Shown here piece by piece: positions 12,601 through 25,997 of a DNA stretch of 64,000 nt. Positions within the stretch are counted from its first letter, which is position 1. The number at the start of each line of letters is the position of its first letter. The DNA comes from Crotophaga sulcirostris (Eukaryota; Chordata; Aves; Cuculiformes; Crotophagidae), in the NCBI GenBank assembly GCA_013397455.1, contig VYZB01000934.1, forward strand, positions 84,432-148,431, written 5' to 3'. Position numbers and translations under genes: made by a program. The notes below the pieces were generated by a model. The model had not been told where the DNA came from. It did not search any database and saw only the letters and a program-made list of their open reading frames with translations.

Positions 12601-14858
12601 TGGAAATGTATTCCCAGAACCTGAAAATTATTCATTTTTGTTAAAAATGATTCTTGTGAAAGAAATGGCTAAAATACTGTGAGGTATAAACCTGATAGCA
12701 GTTATGCCCAGGATAATACTGTTTTCTAACTTAAGATAAGGGGGGCAAAAATGCATGGTGAACAGTCTTTTTAAAGTAAACCTTGTTCATTGTGTACCCA
12801 AGAATATGTAAAACATGAAAGAAGATTGAAAGCAGTAGGAGAGCTGGAAAGTAAATGATTGAATAGGACAGTTGTAGACCAGTTGTGGTTTTGAACCATG
12901 GAGGAAGTGCCAGAGATTAAAAATGTTTATCTGGAATTATTTTAGGGATACTGTTTTAGGAGTAATATAAATAATAAAGAACTTAAAAAATATATATATA
13001 CCCGTACCTTACCTCTTAACAGAAACTTATGTAATTGGGCCGTGGTTTTTCCCATGTGAAGTTGAAGTTTTGTGTCTGCAAAGACTTCTTGGTCTCCCTT
13101 TATATTGTTCTTAATTACTTTTTAAATATTGGAATGATATTTCAATAACCTCATTGCTGACAGAAGCTAATACATCACTTTCCATTCTTCAGAAATAAAA
13201 TCAAGGCAACTGTATTTAACTATATTAAGTACTTGAACTGTATGTAAATAGGTAGTGTCCTTTAAAAGCTGTCAATTACAGGAATGTAATGCTGCTAATT
13301 AGATATTTTGCTCTGATCTAAAATACTAGGTTAATTCTTGGCATACTTATCCACAGAATAGGTTTAATTAAGTTAGAATGTATATAATTGATTTAGTTAA
13401 AGGGGATTTGGCCCACTTACTTAAGTGTGTGTATAGACCTGTTAAAACCATGATGGGTAGTAGGACTTAAATGTAAGCTAAAGAGCTCTGATAAGGATCT
13501 AAGGGGGCTGAGCTCCTTTAGAATTAGGTTTCTAAGGGGAATCAAAGAAATGTGCTTTTGGAACATTTTTAAAATAGAAATTAAAAACTTCAGTACAAAA
13601 GCACTTACCGCTATAATTTAAAAGGGATTTTGCAGTGGTTTATAATGTAGAATATTGTTTGGGAAATAAGGCTATAAATCATATTCGTACTCTGTCTTCT
13701 GTCTTTTCTCCCACTTCTGTCTTGCACGTAGAACTGCTGTTTCTGATGATAGAATGCTCTGAATTTCAGCTTTGGTAGGTGCTAGCTGAGGATTGATAGC
13801 TGTGTTGACAGGACAAAAATACAGCCAACAACACTTCAGAGATTAGATTATAGGCAACTGCTTAATTCCCAAGTGAGAAGAACAGGCAGGAGCCAGAATA
13901 ATGCTTGGGACCTGGGCACCCAGCGGAGCATGAGGCTACACGTGCAACTAGGCCAGACTCACTGATGAGCTGAGTTTCCTTAGCATGTTAGAGGACATAA
14001 GTGTTAATTCCAGGACAGGATTCCTGGTAAACAGAGTCTGTGAAGTCTTTGAAAAAAGCTTCAAACTCGACCAGATGCTCAACAAGTTAAAGGAAAGTGC
14101 TAAGCATTGGTTTCACATCTGTCTAAACGCTCTCTGATGAGATTCTGTTGCCTTTTTGGTTGTTGTGGCTGGGCATGTAGGGAATAAAACTGTCTTCCTC
14201 TGCTTGCAAAATAATTTCTGTCAATAGAAAAGAGAAAACTTTGAAAAAAATATCATAAAGCCTGCAATTCTTGCACAGTTTTTCTTCCTCGCCCCTGCTG
14301 AAACTGGTGGCTGAAGGCTGTTACCTTCCCAGAAAAAGCACATTGCTCCTTGAGAAACAGAGTGAAAGGTTGTGAATTAAAAATGAGGGAAACTGGCATT
14401 TTCTTTGGATTCATTCTAAAAAATATTGTAACAGTAGGACAGGAAGTCTTCTGTGGTGTCATAAGTGAGAGTATTTGCTAATGTACAACATTGCAGTTCT
14501 TAATTTACAAGAGAAGTATTTTGATACTAGGAGATAAGTAGAATGAAATGCTGCAAAGCATGTCAAATACATTCTTTATTCTGTCTGACATCAGAAGAGC
14601 AAGAAAATGAGTTATACTGGAAGTGGGCCAGGAAACCTCTGTATAGGAGATGGTGAGAGAAATGAAAGGAGGGAGGAAGTGATGAAAAAAGGGCAAAAGG
14701 GAAAAGGTAAATTGGAGAGAGGTTTTTTAAAGGGCACTTCAGAGAATAGGTGGAGGCCCAGGAAATCCGTAATTTCACTTCTGCTTTTTAAGGATGCTGC
14801 ATATCCTGGGTTCAAAGAGGGTTTCTACCCACCAGCTTCAAAAGTACTTCATTCTTAG

Positions 14859-14884
14859 TGAACCTCAAGAACACTTGAGGTTCA
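14859..14884. repeat. Short inverted repeat, 11-bp stem with 4-base loop
   Basis: The arm TGAACCTCAAG at 14859-14869 pairs perfectly with CTTGAGGTTCA at 14874-14884 around the loop AACA. It is too short for a typical pre-miRNA by itself, and the flanks do not extend the pairing. Confidence 0.9.
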
Positions 14885-17800
14885 AAGCATTGTTCTTAGC
14901 ATAAACTCCGTGAGGCAGCGATAATGCATTTTTTTTGTTGACCACAGCACACATATGCTTATGGCTAAAATTAGAAAAAGCTACTAGAACAGAATTCTTT
15001 TTTGCCACTCAAAATGTGCTGCGGAGGGCCAGTTCTCACTGTTCTCAACTGACTTAGTGAGAAATTGTTGATAATTAGAATACTAGCAAATAATAATTAC
15101 TGTAAAATGTTTGCTACAGTGCTTACAGTAATAGCCCAAACTTGATTTTCATACTTGTCTGGGCAAATGTATTTTTGAATTCAAGAATATATTTAGGTTG
15201 GCTTAAGTTTAAAGGAGCCCATCATTTTTGTTATTAAAGTCCTAAACAGATTTGTCTGAACATTCAGGGAGGTGTGTGTGTTTATGAGAATTATACACAA
15301 AGAAAGAAGATTGCTACATCTGCATTAAACGACTGTTATGCCTCTATTTGAGATGAATACAATAGATCAGAGGTGTCTACCATCTGCTGCCTGACATGAA
15401 ATACTTAATGCAGCTACTTGCTGTTCAACATATATTTTTCTGTTAAGCAGGAATTTGCCTGTGGATGATAACTTTGTTCTGGTGGCATTTCCCCTTTGCT
15501 TGTCCATAGTACATGCTGTCTTCATCCTAACTGATAGCAAATGCTACTGAATACTGCTTTTCCTCTTCTAATTCCCTCTTTTCCTCTTCAATCCAGTAAA
15601 GAGCTGAACAGTGGTTTTATTATTAAATTTTTTGTTTAATATACTAAACAGTTTAGCCAGAGAGTGGCTAACAGGTGGTGGAGCTGATGAGATTTACTTA
15701 TCCTTACCTTTTTGCTACGTTTTCCTTTCTGTTGCTTTTAATTCTTGAAGAGGTATTTTGGACCTTTCACCATGCAAAGTATTGTAGACAATTGTTGGTC
15801 GGTATCTTTTTACTGGAAGCAATTAAATAAAAGGCTTGGCCTACATTAGGTAATTTTATTAACATGATTGGTTCAGCAGTGGCAGAAGTCTGACTAACAT
15901 AAAGCTATGCAACCAAAAGTCCTTGTGTAAAAGTTACTGTGCTAGTGTATGGGAAACCTGGGAACATGTCACTCCTCTGCCTGAGCTGATCTGGATGATC
16001 TGGGAGGAGGAACTTTTCTCTAACTGAAACAGATCCAGGATATGAGCCTAGCTCTCCCCAGTCCTAATTGTCACTGCACATCTAAGGACTGTATGGACCC
16101 AGAGAAGGAAGTACACCTGATAAACCTATTAAATTTCCGACTGTGATCATTAATTTACAGGCAACGGAAGGTTAACAACAGTTCTGCTAATATACTGGTA
16201 TTTAGTTCATCTGAGAAGGGGAGTGCTTTTGAAAAGATTGATGTAGAAGGTAATGGACAACTTCCTGAAGGGCTTAAGGATGTGCGGAAAGAGCACTGGA
16301 TTTACTTAAGTGAGAAACACCCAGCAATCTGCAGAATAAAGTCTCAGACTTCTTTTCCCTGTCACCTGTTTTTCAAACGGTTGGTGATTTCTCCTCTGGG
16401 AATTGGGTTTCTTTGTATTTTTGACTATTTAATGCATAGTTAAATCAGCAGTCAAGAGTTATTTTAACTTGATTATATTCAGTTCTGAGCACGATAGCGC
16501 CACTGATTGACTTACAGCTATTGGAGTTCATCCTTGCTATCATTCTGAGGATCAGTGCTCCAACTTCTAGCTTTAATACTTAAGTAAATCTATCTATAAT
16601 CAATATCTACTCTACAGGGACTGTGTTTGTCAGAAGGAACCTTTGTATTATTCATTAGTGCTGTTTTCATACAGGGTATACGAAGAGTTTGTACTGATGC
16701 AGTCATGTCCTTGGTATGGCAGTGCAGTGCAGCATGTTGCAGGTTTTGGAAATATATTGGAATTCTTTCTAAATACAGCTATTTTTAGAATTGTGCTGGT
16801 GGGAGGAATACGAAGCTCCATTCTGCTGCTGGACTGTTGTCATTATTTCTGTTAATGCTGGGGGTCGTGGAGTTGTAAAGACAGAATCTAAAACATTGTT
16901 GGAAAAGCTTTGCCAAAGTTTTAAAAAACTTTGAGTCTAAAACTGTGATCTTTCTCAATTTGGATTTTCAGAGTTTGAGAGCTCTTGACTCTGCTTCATA
17001 CATCCAACCACTCCTGTAACAACACACGCTGAACATCCTATTCAGATGCTTTTCTTAACCATTGCTACATTAAGAAGAATAATTCTGTTGGGTTTTTGCA
17101 TACCTGGATATGTAAAGTCGAATGCTGCAAAACCTCACTCTAGCTTAAGTCTGGCTAAGTACAAGGCTTCGATGCTGTTACTTGCTAATTATTTTTCCTT
17201 CTTTACCTGTTGCATTAAATGAGAGTGCATTCCAACTCTGACCTGGGTCATGACAGTGTGCATGAAAAGAACAGATGAATAAGGAGGAGCTTCCAAGCCG
17301 TGCAGTGGGGAGGAGTGAGTTACGTGACTTACAATGAATGTTGGTAATCATAATGAATGACAGGTAGGAAGGTCCTGCTGGCAACTAAAAACTCCCAACA
17401 AGCCACTGGGGCTTGCTCTACTTCTCCTACTGGCAGATCAAAGTTGCGTTGATTTAGCACAAAGTGAACGGTGTCAGCAAATTTAGTTTAATTCTGATTA
17501 TTAAGCTAATGGCAGATTTTATCTCATTGTCCTCCCCCTTTCTTTTCCCTGATTCCCCTTTCCCCATTACTTTCTCATTGTGTATGGACCTATATAACAC
17601 TCCCTCCCTCATTGCTGTATGACATCATAAATTCTGCCTGACACTCCTCAAGAATTATAAAGGTTAATTACCACCAAGGATTTTTACAAGCTTCTGTATC
17701 ACATTGCAACATACTGCATTCCTAATTTGTAATGATGTTGCCAGGTATAAATGAAAGATGCTTTAAGGCAAAACAGACAGTGTTCAGAATAGTTTCAGTC

Positions 17801-19268
17801 CAGGCAATACTGGTTTCAATGTATGCAGGAACACTGATAAAGATGTTCATTGTTAGAGGTTGTGTGTTGCACTTTGATTCCCGAAGCTTGTATGTTGAAA
17901 GAAGTGTTATGTTCCCAGCTACGAAAAGTTAACCTTCCATTTCAGAGGAGGTGTGTTCCTGTGAAAATTCCAGGTCATAATTACTGCACTGTCTGAGAAA
18001 TTGAAACTTGGATTCAGTGGTACAGAACAATGTCTTGGGTTATTCCGGCACTAACTGTTACGGGGGAAGAGGCAAAGGAGAGGACTCATCCCTGATGGCC
18101 CTTGGTACAACCCTGGCCGTGTCTTCATAAGTGTGCTGGAAACTTAGGCTACCAGAAACAGCGCCTCATTTCTTCGTCAGTGGAGACTCCAGCAACATTT
18201 CCAAGTTACAGTGTAGGAAAAGGAGCTAATTTGAGACTGGAACTAACAGTAAGGACGTTGTTATTGCTTGCACTTCTTAGGCGCTGTTGTTGTGTGTTTG
18301 TTGCAGTGATCAACCATTTTACAAGAAACAAGTCTGGCTTTCCTCAAAATCAAGTTTTTCTAATTTTTGCAAATAATTTGATGAGATTCCAGCCACTTTT
18401 GGACACTTGCTGCCTTCAGTCATGAGTCCTTTTTTCAGATAGCAGTCATTCTGTGTTTGTCTACTCTATACACATTTCATCATATTTTCTGGGCTTAAGA
18501 GTCCTAGTTTATGTCACCATTTCTTGCATATCCTTCAGTTCTTTTCAGTTCTGATTTATGACCCTGAATTAGACATCAGCCTCATTTCTGACCTTTTGCA
18601 TGGCCTCCCCTCTTTTGCCAGGCAGCAGTTCTTCCAGCTGGAAGACCTAGGAACATCTAGGTTTTTTTCTCTGGAAGAGTCTACTGCTTGTTACTGCAAA
18701 GAATTTGGCTTTCAGAAGGCTGGGACAGAGGCATATTCATACCAGTCCACACTCTGCATGTGGCTTATTTCTCAGTTATTAGCAGCTTTCTCCTCCTGTA
18801 GATGGAAAGTGCATGCAACCTAACTGTAGATGATAAGTTTGAAAGGCTAATTTCAGTAGATCTGCCACCCTCTGTTCAACCCTGCGAACACCACCCCGTG
18901 CAATCTGTGCTCCATGCAATGAAGCAGTAACTTTCTTAATGGCAGGAGTTGTTGCCAAGAGTTGTATCTCAGACATTTCAAATGTGGTGTGGTCAGGTTG
19001 AGAAGAAAACTGCTGTCTGTAAGGATCATTAGAGACTGGAGCAAGTAAAAATAAAGGAGTTGTATCTGTTTCCTCTGAAACCAATTTGCTCCAAAATCTA
19101 AGATGCTCTATGAGGCCTATGATAGTAAAGTGTTTTCAGAGTGCAGAATATGACTAGCAATCTTAAGAAAGATGTGTTTGTTTGTTTGTTCTGCTTTGCC
19201 TCATAAATGAAGAGTTATGTTAAAAAGCAAAAATAGCAGCAGCATGGGGGGAATCAATTTATTTACCT

Positions 19269-19320
19269 AAAAAAAACCCAAAAAACAAAAACCAAAACCA
19301 AACAGCAAAACACCACAAAA
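19269..19320. repeat. A-rich low-complexity tract
   Basis: This is an A-rich run with CC/CCC interruptions (AAAACC-like units), similar in character to the tract at 7449-7510. It lies roughly 0.9 kb upstream of exon B. I see no function. Confidence 0.8.
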
Positions 19321-20224
19321 CTGTGCAAATTTAAATCAAATTGGTTTTAGTCTCAACTTCCGAACTAATTCCCATTCATAATTTCTCTTTTTTTTTTTTC
19401 CTCTCCTGTCCACTTAAAGGAAGTGTTTACTTCCCTTAATGCCAAACCCCACTATACTACTACTCTACTGTAACTACCAAACCCCTGCCTCAACAATGAC
19501 CATTGCAGTTACAGAGCAGATTAATGGTTATCAGCAGCTCAAGAGTTCCTGTTGTTTATCTGCCAGGGTAAATCAACACTCTTGTTCACACATTCTTGAG
19601 CTGGGAAGATTGGTTAAAAGCCCCACATGGCCTTACAACTAGAATGTTAAGTAAATGACTTCCAAAGTTCCCATGTACCAAGAGTCTTGGGAGAATATAA
19701 GACTTGGGAAGAAAACAAATACAAGAAAAAACAAACCCAAAGAAAAGTCTCTTTGATCTGATGGCTGTTTGACATCTGTAACACTTCAGTTTCTAGAAAA
19801 TAAGCATGTCCCATTTTCACTGCAGTTCAAGTCTATTTTATATATATGAAAAAAATATAAATACTTTTTACTTACAAAAAATGACCTTCTTTTAATGGTG
19901 TCTGTCTTCCTGAGCTGCAAAACAGCTGTATTCACACATTGGTCTGAACTGGAAGAAATCTGTTTTGGCCAACTTATTCTTCAGACTGCAGCATTAGAAA
20001 TCAAGGCCTGATGTGATGCTGAGTTGTACAGAATGATAAGAAAAGCAAGATTCTCAATACACCAAGCAGTCTACAGCTTGTGCACATTTTCTGTAAAATA
20101 GATGGAAATTTCTGGTTACCTGTTGCTTTGCAGTGAATAGCTTGGACAAATAACAAGTTGGGTATCCTAACTGCTTCTTCACTTATGAATTTGGTAAATG
20201 TTTTCTCTCTTTCTCTGTTTTTAG

Positions 20225-20654
20225 AAGCAGAAACAGAAATCCTATTGGTCCAGGAAAGTATGGATATGGAAAAGTGCCATACATCTTACCTTTACAAACT
20301 GATACTGGTCAGCAGCCTCAGAAACTTCGGAGGCAGCGACAATCATCAAGGAATCATGTCTTTCATCAGAGTCCAAGTCTCATGAACACTTACAACCAGG
20401 CAGCTAGTCCTTCACTTCAACATGGGAATCTTTATCAAGAAGAAAGTGGACCTCAGGCTGGACATCAAGTCCTGGGACCCTCAGTTTATCAGTCATCTTC
20501 ATTTCCTGTATCTCAAAGCCTGTTTCACGGCAGTGACTCAAACCACCATGGGTCTGCATCGCACCAGGCAGTCCAGGGTCAGCCCCAGCCTCAAAGGGCT
20601 GCAGCCATTGTGTGCATTGGCACCTACAAGCAATATAAACTCTGCAACACAAAT
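20225..20654 (+). CDS. THSD4: THSD4 internal coding exon B: linker and Cys4-Cys5 of TSR1
   Basis: This exon of 430 bp has one base completing the split Arg codon, then 143 codons. It starts in phase 2 and ends in phase 0. The acceptor is a long pyrimidine run ending tttttag and the donor is ACAAAT followed by gtaagt. The encoded peptide begins with a basic stretch, then IGPGKYGYGKVPYILPLQTD, a block I recognise as strongly conserved in vertebrate THSD4. A Gln/Ser/His-rich, probably disordered region follows, with a basic LRRQRQSSR. At residues 130-140 of the exon CIGTYKQYKLC supplies two Cys. These resemble the later Cys of the ADAMTSL/papilin TSR1, and the next exon supplies the last. The frame is fully open and continuous with exons A and C, so the exon looks functional. 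Confidence 0.95.
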
Positions 20655-23300
20655 GTAAGTCTGGTTCTCCTATTTAATTTGTTGGATACCGATTGGTTTT
20701 CCCTAGTATGCTAAATGTTCACAGAGTCAAGAAGTTAAATTTAACATTGTTTTTTATTAATTTAACAAAATTTTTTGTGAACTCATTTTGTAAGTGTCTT
20801 GGGGAGTACTGAAAGTAAATGTGTAATATTATGGTTACCTAATACCATACCTTCAGCGATTTTAAGCAGTCACTAAACCTACCAATACGTACAATTCTAA
20901 TTTGATAGGAGGAGAAACTGAGTCACAGACAAGTTTAATACATTTCCATATAAGAAATTGAAAAAATGAGTTGGGATAAGCCATGTTATGAAGACTCCCT
21001 GCTTCTCCATCCCGTAAGATAAGGCTGTTCTTTAGGGAGTGCCAGTCGTGCTCTAAATAGCATGTAGAGCCAGCGCCTGGTAGCCTAGATGGCTCCAATA
21101 TTTTTCCGTGGTGCTGTGTGCATTCTGAGATGGATGCTACTTGTGCCAGTGTTCAAACTCCATATGCTTGATTTTGGCTTCTTAGTTTATTGGAGAGAAA
21201 ATCTGTTCTGTGTTAATTTTTAAATGAAACTTACTCTGTTATTAACTTCATTCAAAAATATTTGCCTGGGTGTAGCTCTGTGCTCTGGGGCAGTCTCCCA
21301 TTGTATGTGGGAGGCTGGTGAGGTTTTGCTGTTTCTCCCCACAAGCAATTTTCATCCCGCTAAAATTTTCAGGTTCTGACTGTGTCATTTTAGTATTTTC
21401 TAAAGTATCTCTTCCTAATATTTGCCTTTTATTTGGGCCAGTAATCTGACTTAATGTTGCAACCTTGAAGAAGCTTGTATTTGGATATTAGAAGCAGGAT
21501 GTTCAAGAGTGGCCTCAATATGTTAACACAACAGGCTGTCTTTTTCTGGGTGGGCGCACATCTGGTTCTTCTTCCTCTTAGAAATCCTGTTTCGTTCAGT
21601 GTAAGCATAGTGGAGATGTAATAGAATCAGGAGAACAGAAACAAGCCCTAAGCAAATCAGATTGGTGCCTTTTTGCCTCTCAGTGTAGCAGTTACTACGT
21701 TTGCTTTATTTATGAATAAAGCCCATTGATTGAGAATAGTGCAGCTGATTGAAGAGACTCAGTGTCAAGAAAGTTTTATTGTATTTGTCTGAAATGGAAA
21801 ACATGAAAGGGCTGGTTTGAGCCTCTGAGAATAGTGCCTGGTACAAACTGCTCTTTTGAAAAACACTTTCTGTTTTTTGAAGGAAATGGGAAATGAACTT
21901 AGTGCATGGGCATTAATTTGGAAAGTTTTCTGTGCTGAATTTGCTCACTGGTGTCCAAGTGATACACAAATACCCCAGTCTTTACTTCATGCCTTACTGC
22001 ATCAAAGCAAAAAGTTGGACAGTATTCTGCCTGACTTAATATATGTAACAACATGGCTTCCAGGAAAGATTTTTTTTTTTCAGAGAGCAAGGGGTGAGAG
22101 GTGAGGAAGTTAGAAATGAGGTGGAAGAAAAAAAGCAATCCCAGATGGCCAAGGTAATGGAGAAGGAAGGCTTGTAGAGGAAATTTGTTGAGAATGACAA
22201 GTGGACTGGAGAGAAGAGGACTGTGAGCTTGTGTATTAGCCAGTAGCTGGACATATGGGTCATTGTGAATGGTGTGGCCATTGGCAAGTTTCTTCTGGTA
22301 GTGAGGGAACAGGAGAGAACATATTTTCATGTTAATTTTAGAAACGGATGTTTAAACAGAAGACTTCAACAGATGAAAAGGAAAAAATAAGTGAGTGCTG
22401 CATCTTTGCACTGCTGTGTGTATAAATGCAGTTATAAAGAAATCACAATTTTTATTACAGGAGGCTTTTAGTAAAGGAGAGATTGTAGATGATGCACCTC
22501 CTCCTAGGCATGGAACTCTGCACAGTGATAGTCTTTAATAGCTATTCAAGGTTATTTTTCACCTGCAAATGTGGTAATTAATATATTTATAAAAAAGAAG
22601 TTGCTAAGAACAATTTTAGTATAAATGCCAGGATGAGAGCAAAACAAGGCCGATAGCGTTTCACTTTGTTTGCTTGTTCTTCCTGATTAAGTGCTTCTGC
22701 ACGGGGGCTTTAATTTAATTTATCAGCAGTGACATGTACCAGTGATCTTGCCAGCATGCAGAGAACAGTATCCTTTTCTTTCTTTTTCTTCTTTCTTTTT
22801 TAATTCTTCCGGGAGTATACAAAAGATGAAAATCTCCATTATTGAGAGGAAAGCATGCTGTTAAATGTTATTCTGGTGTTTGGCCACTCCCTCTGCAGTT
22901 TCTCCTAAGGGCAGTTAATTAATAACAAATTAAGTCAATCTGCTTTGGTCCATTAGGTCATTTCCTCATTATTGTACATTTATTGTTTTTTCATTAATAG
23001 TTGAACTCATTTTACATGACTGGCAGCTCGATTCGTAAAAGTTAAACTTGAGGGTTTTGGTTAGGGAGAACCTCGGAAGTGCTTGTATTTGTTCAAGTGT
23101 TTCTGCAGGTCGTTAAACCTATAATATTTTCTTATTGTACAAATGGCTTCCCCTCTTCAGCACCTTGCAATGCAGGCTTTGTGCATGCTCATCGCAGAAT
23201 GTACAGCCTCCTGTCACCGCCTTCGGCAGGAAACAGACAGTAAACATCTGTCATGTCCACACAAACAGTACTGACAGATCTTACTGAAGCCATAAGCTAT

Positions 23301-23885
23301 TCACAGTAGAGTAAGATTTGCAAGATTGGAAGGGACCTTTGAGATCATCGAGTCCAACCTATAACCCAACAGGAACACCAACACCAACCCATCATCTAAA
23401 CCATGGCACTGAGTGCCTCATCCAGTCTCCTCTTAAACACCTCCAGGGACGGCGACTCCACCACCTCCCCGGGCAGCGCATTCCAATGGCCAATCACCCT
23501 TTCAGGGAAGAACTTTTTCCTAATATCAAGCCTAAACCTCCCTTGATGAAGCTTGAATCCACATCCTCTTGTTCTGTCGCTGGTAACCTGAGAGAAGAGA
23601 CCAACCCCTGCCTGACTACAACATCCTTTTAGGTAGTTGTAGAGAGCAATAAGGTCTCCCCTGAGCCTCCTCTTCTCCAGGCTAAACAGCCCCAGCTCCC
23701 TCAGTCGCTCCTCACAGGGCTTGTGCTCCAGCCCCTTCACCATCTTCGTTGCTCTCCTCTGGACACACTCCAGTGTCTTGGCATTTTATCAAACTGAGGG
23801 GCCCAGAACTGCACACAGGACTCAAGGTGTGGCCCAACCAGTGCTGAGTATAAGGGGATGATAACTTCCTTACTCCCCTCCTGCA
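23301..23885 (-). mobile_element. CR1 LINE fragment, antisense (longest copy in window)
   Basis: This 5'-truncated CR1 is about 585 bp, inserted in reverse orientation. Read on the - strand, an open frame at 23743-23396 keeps the C-terminal end of ORF2, with the motifs [23 protein letters not shown] and [15 protein letters not shown]. The 3' UTR with CACCAACACCAACC units and the 3' end follow. The 5' edge (right side) fades near 23885. The 3' end carries only a degenerate 8-mer tail. It lacks the upstream endonuclease and most of the reverse transcriptase, so it cannot encode an active element. Confidence 0.94.
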
Positions 23886-24316
23886 TTAAAGGCAAGTGGG
23901 TGAAGCAGAATTTAAATGCAAACTTGTTTGTGTTGTTTGTCACCAGAACAAAGGAACCAACTCAAATGGAACATTTGTGAACTGAACACTTTTTGTTATT
24001 AGTTGTCTCAAGCATTGCCAAGTCAATGGGTCTCCATGAGTGTCTGAATGTGTGAGAATGTATTTGTAAATTAGCTGCAGACTAAGGGCTGTTTTGGCAG
24101 TGTACTCAAGGAAGTGTTCAGGGATCTGGACATTCAAGCCTACTTGTTTTGCAGCGTAGATCTGGTCATGCAGAGCCCCCCTTGTTAAAGTCAATTTTGT
24201 CTGATTTATTGTATTTTTTGTACAGCACGCAGTGAATTATGGCTTATTGGTAAAAACATCAATTCTCAGTATGTCTCTGTCCTTTATATGTGAAAACCTT
24301 ACTGTAGCATTTCAGT

Positions 24317-24635
24317 ACTTTAAGGGGGCTTATAAGAAAGCGACTTCTTACCAAGATAGTGTCAGGACAAGGGGCAACCGCTTTCAACTGAAAGAAGGTA
24401 GGTTCAGATTAGATATAAGGGAGAATTTCTTATTACGAGGGTGGTGAGGCACTGGAACAGGTTGCCTAGAGTGGTGGTAGAAGTCCCATCCCTAGAAAGA
24501 TACAAGGCCAAGTTGGATCGGGCTTTGAGCAACCTGATCTAGTGGAAGGTGTCTCTGCCCATGGCAGGGGGATTGGAAGTGGATGATCTTTAAAGGTTCA
24601 TTCCAACCTAAACTGTTCTTTGAGTCTGTGTTGTC
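24317..24635 (+). mobile_element. Older CR1 LINE fragment, sense, different subfamily
   Basis: This CR1-like sequence starts with TTTAAGGGGGCTTATAAGAAAG. It continues through AGGACAAGGGGCAAC, GGTTCAGATTAGATATAAGG, GGTGAGGCACTGGAACAGGTTGCC and CTGCCCATGGCAGGGGG, and ends with GATGATCTTTAAAGGTTCATTCCAACC. The block structure matches the general CR1 3' end, but it clearly differs from the dominant subfamily here and has small deletions, so it is probably an older insertion. It lies about 430 bp right of the antisense copy at 23301-23885. Confidence 0.88.
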
Positions 24636-25997
24636 CTTGGCTGTGAGTTCAGGCCAGAAAACCTCGTTTACCCTGACAGGTTGTTACCTCTCCTCTTCTA
24701 CAGTTCCCACTTTCCAAATTGCACCAGTACAGTTGAGTCTGTAGTCACATAGTAATCATGACCACTTAAATGCTCTGCTTAGAAAACTTGTAAAATACAA
24801 TAGTGATTGCTGCAGTGATGCAATTACAGTACAGCAAGGAGTATGAAAAAGTAGGCAGAGAAATTGATGTATGAGTTTCACCGTGAAGAGCAATGCAAAA
24901 CGGATGTAAAAATCTAAATTGTCTTAGCTATGGACTGAGGTATGTTTTTGACCAAGTTTATACCTTTACTTGTATATGAATTGGCAAAAAAAACCAAGCT
25001 AAAATGTACAAAAGACTAAGTGCTGAGAGCTCAGCTTCATTTGTTGATGAAGTTGTGCTGAGCTTGCCCAGTTTCATTCACAGCTGGTGGCTTGCCCACT
25101 GGGTTCCCATGGGTTACTGTCATGTGTCCAGCGAGACTATGTTGCCTTTCTCAGTATTTTATGTGACTGCTACTTGGCAAGAAATCAGTTGTGTTTTGGA
25201 AAAGTATCTAGATAGGATCAGAAAACAGTGACTACTCTTACTTTCTGATCCTGGCTCTTCAGCTGTATAAACTATTATTCTGGTAGCACAGCTATGGACA
25301 ATCCATCTTTTTGTTCTGAATGAGTTCTCTACTTGACTGTGTGCTCCTCTGTGCAGAGCTCTTGAGAATGGCACCTTGGCAGTGAGTGTGAAGTACCTGA
25401 AAAGACAATTTTGGAAACCGAAAGAGGTTTTATGGTTGAAAAGATGAGGTGAGGTAAAGGGCTCAGGGCCAATTCCCAGTTCTATCATGATGGGATAAAA
25501 TATTTGATTTCCTAAACAATATTTATGACGTTGATACTAATTTTGACTGGTGTGAGTTAAAACATTTCCATTAGAAGGCTTTTTTTGGATGCAGAGCCCT
25601 AATTAAATAGAATTGAAATGTTCTGCAGGAATGTGTAGAGTCCATTAAAGACTGATGTGCTTTTCTGTCATTCTGTCACCTCAGCTCACAGGTAGGTGTT
25701 GGCAGGCCCCCTTGGCACCTGGAATCGTGGGCCATTTCACCAATTTGTTGGCATTCTGCCCAAGTGGTTTTGAAAGTTTTCCATTTTATAGAAAATGAAA
25801 CATTTCCAGCATTTCAGGTTTTAACAAAGGGAGAAGTGGAAATGTCTGATTTTTTTTATGGAACAGGAGATACAATTCCCAGACAGGTCTTTTCAGAAGT
25901 GATGTGGGGTGCTGCAAGGATGTGTGCGCTCTTTAATGTAGTTGGGAAGCTCAGTTACTGAGGTAAAAAATAGAAGATTTTGTATTTTTAGGAGAAC

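Larger units (their letters stand above)
6397..20224 (+). other. THSD4: THSD4 intron between exons A and B (13.8 kb)
   Basis: The intron begins gtacgt and ends in a strong pyrimidine tract with tttttag at 20219-20224. It starts with a phase-2 break (AG) that is completed by A of exon B to make Arg. It contains a short CR1 3' end at 6491-6585, A-rich tracts at 7449-7510 and 19269-19320, an 18-bp perfect palindrome at 9649-9666 and an 11-bp-stem hairpin at 14859-14884. The many short open frames (for example the antisense one at 8024-8440) show no recognisable domain. No other gene is supported. Confidence 0.9.

Noticed and set aside
23396..23743. A 115-codon open frame on the - strand that looks protein-like.
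   Set aside because: It is the remnant C-terminal part of CR1 ORF2, repeated at 36851-37042 and 60671-60862 in the window, not a host gene.
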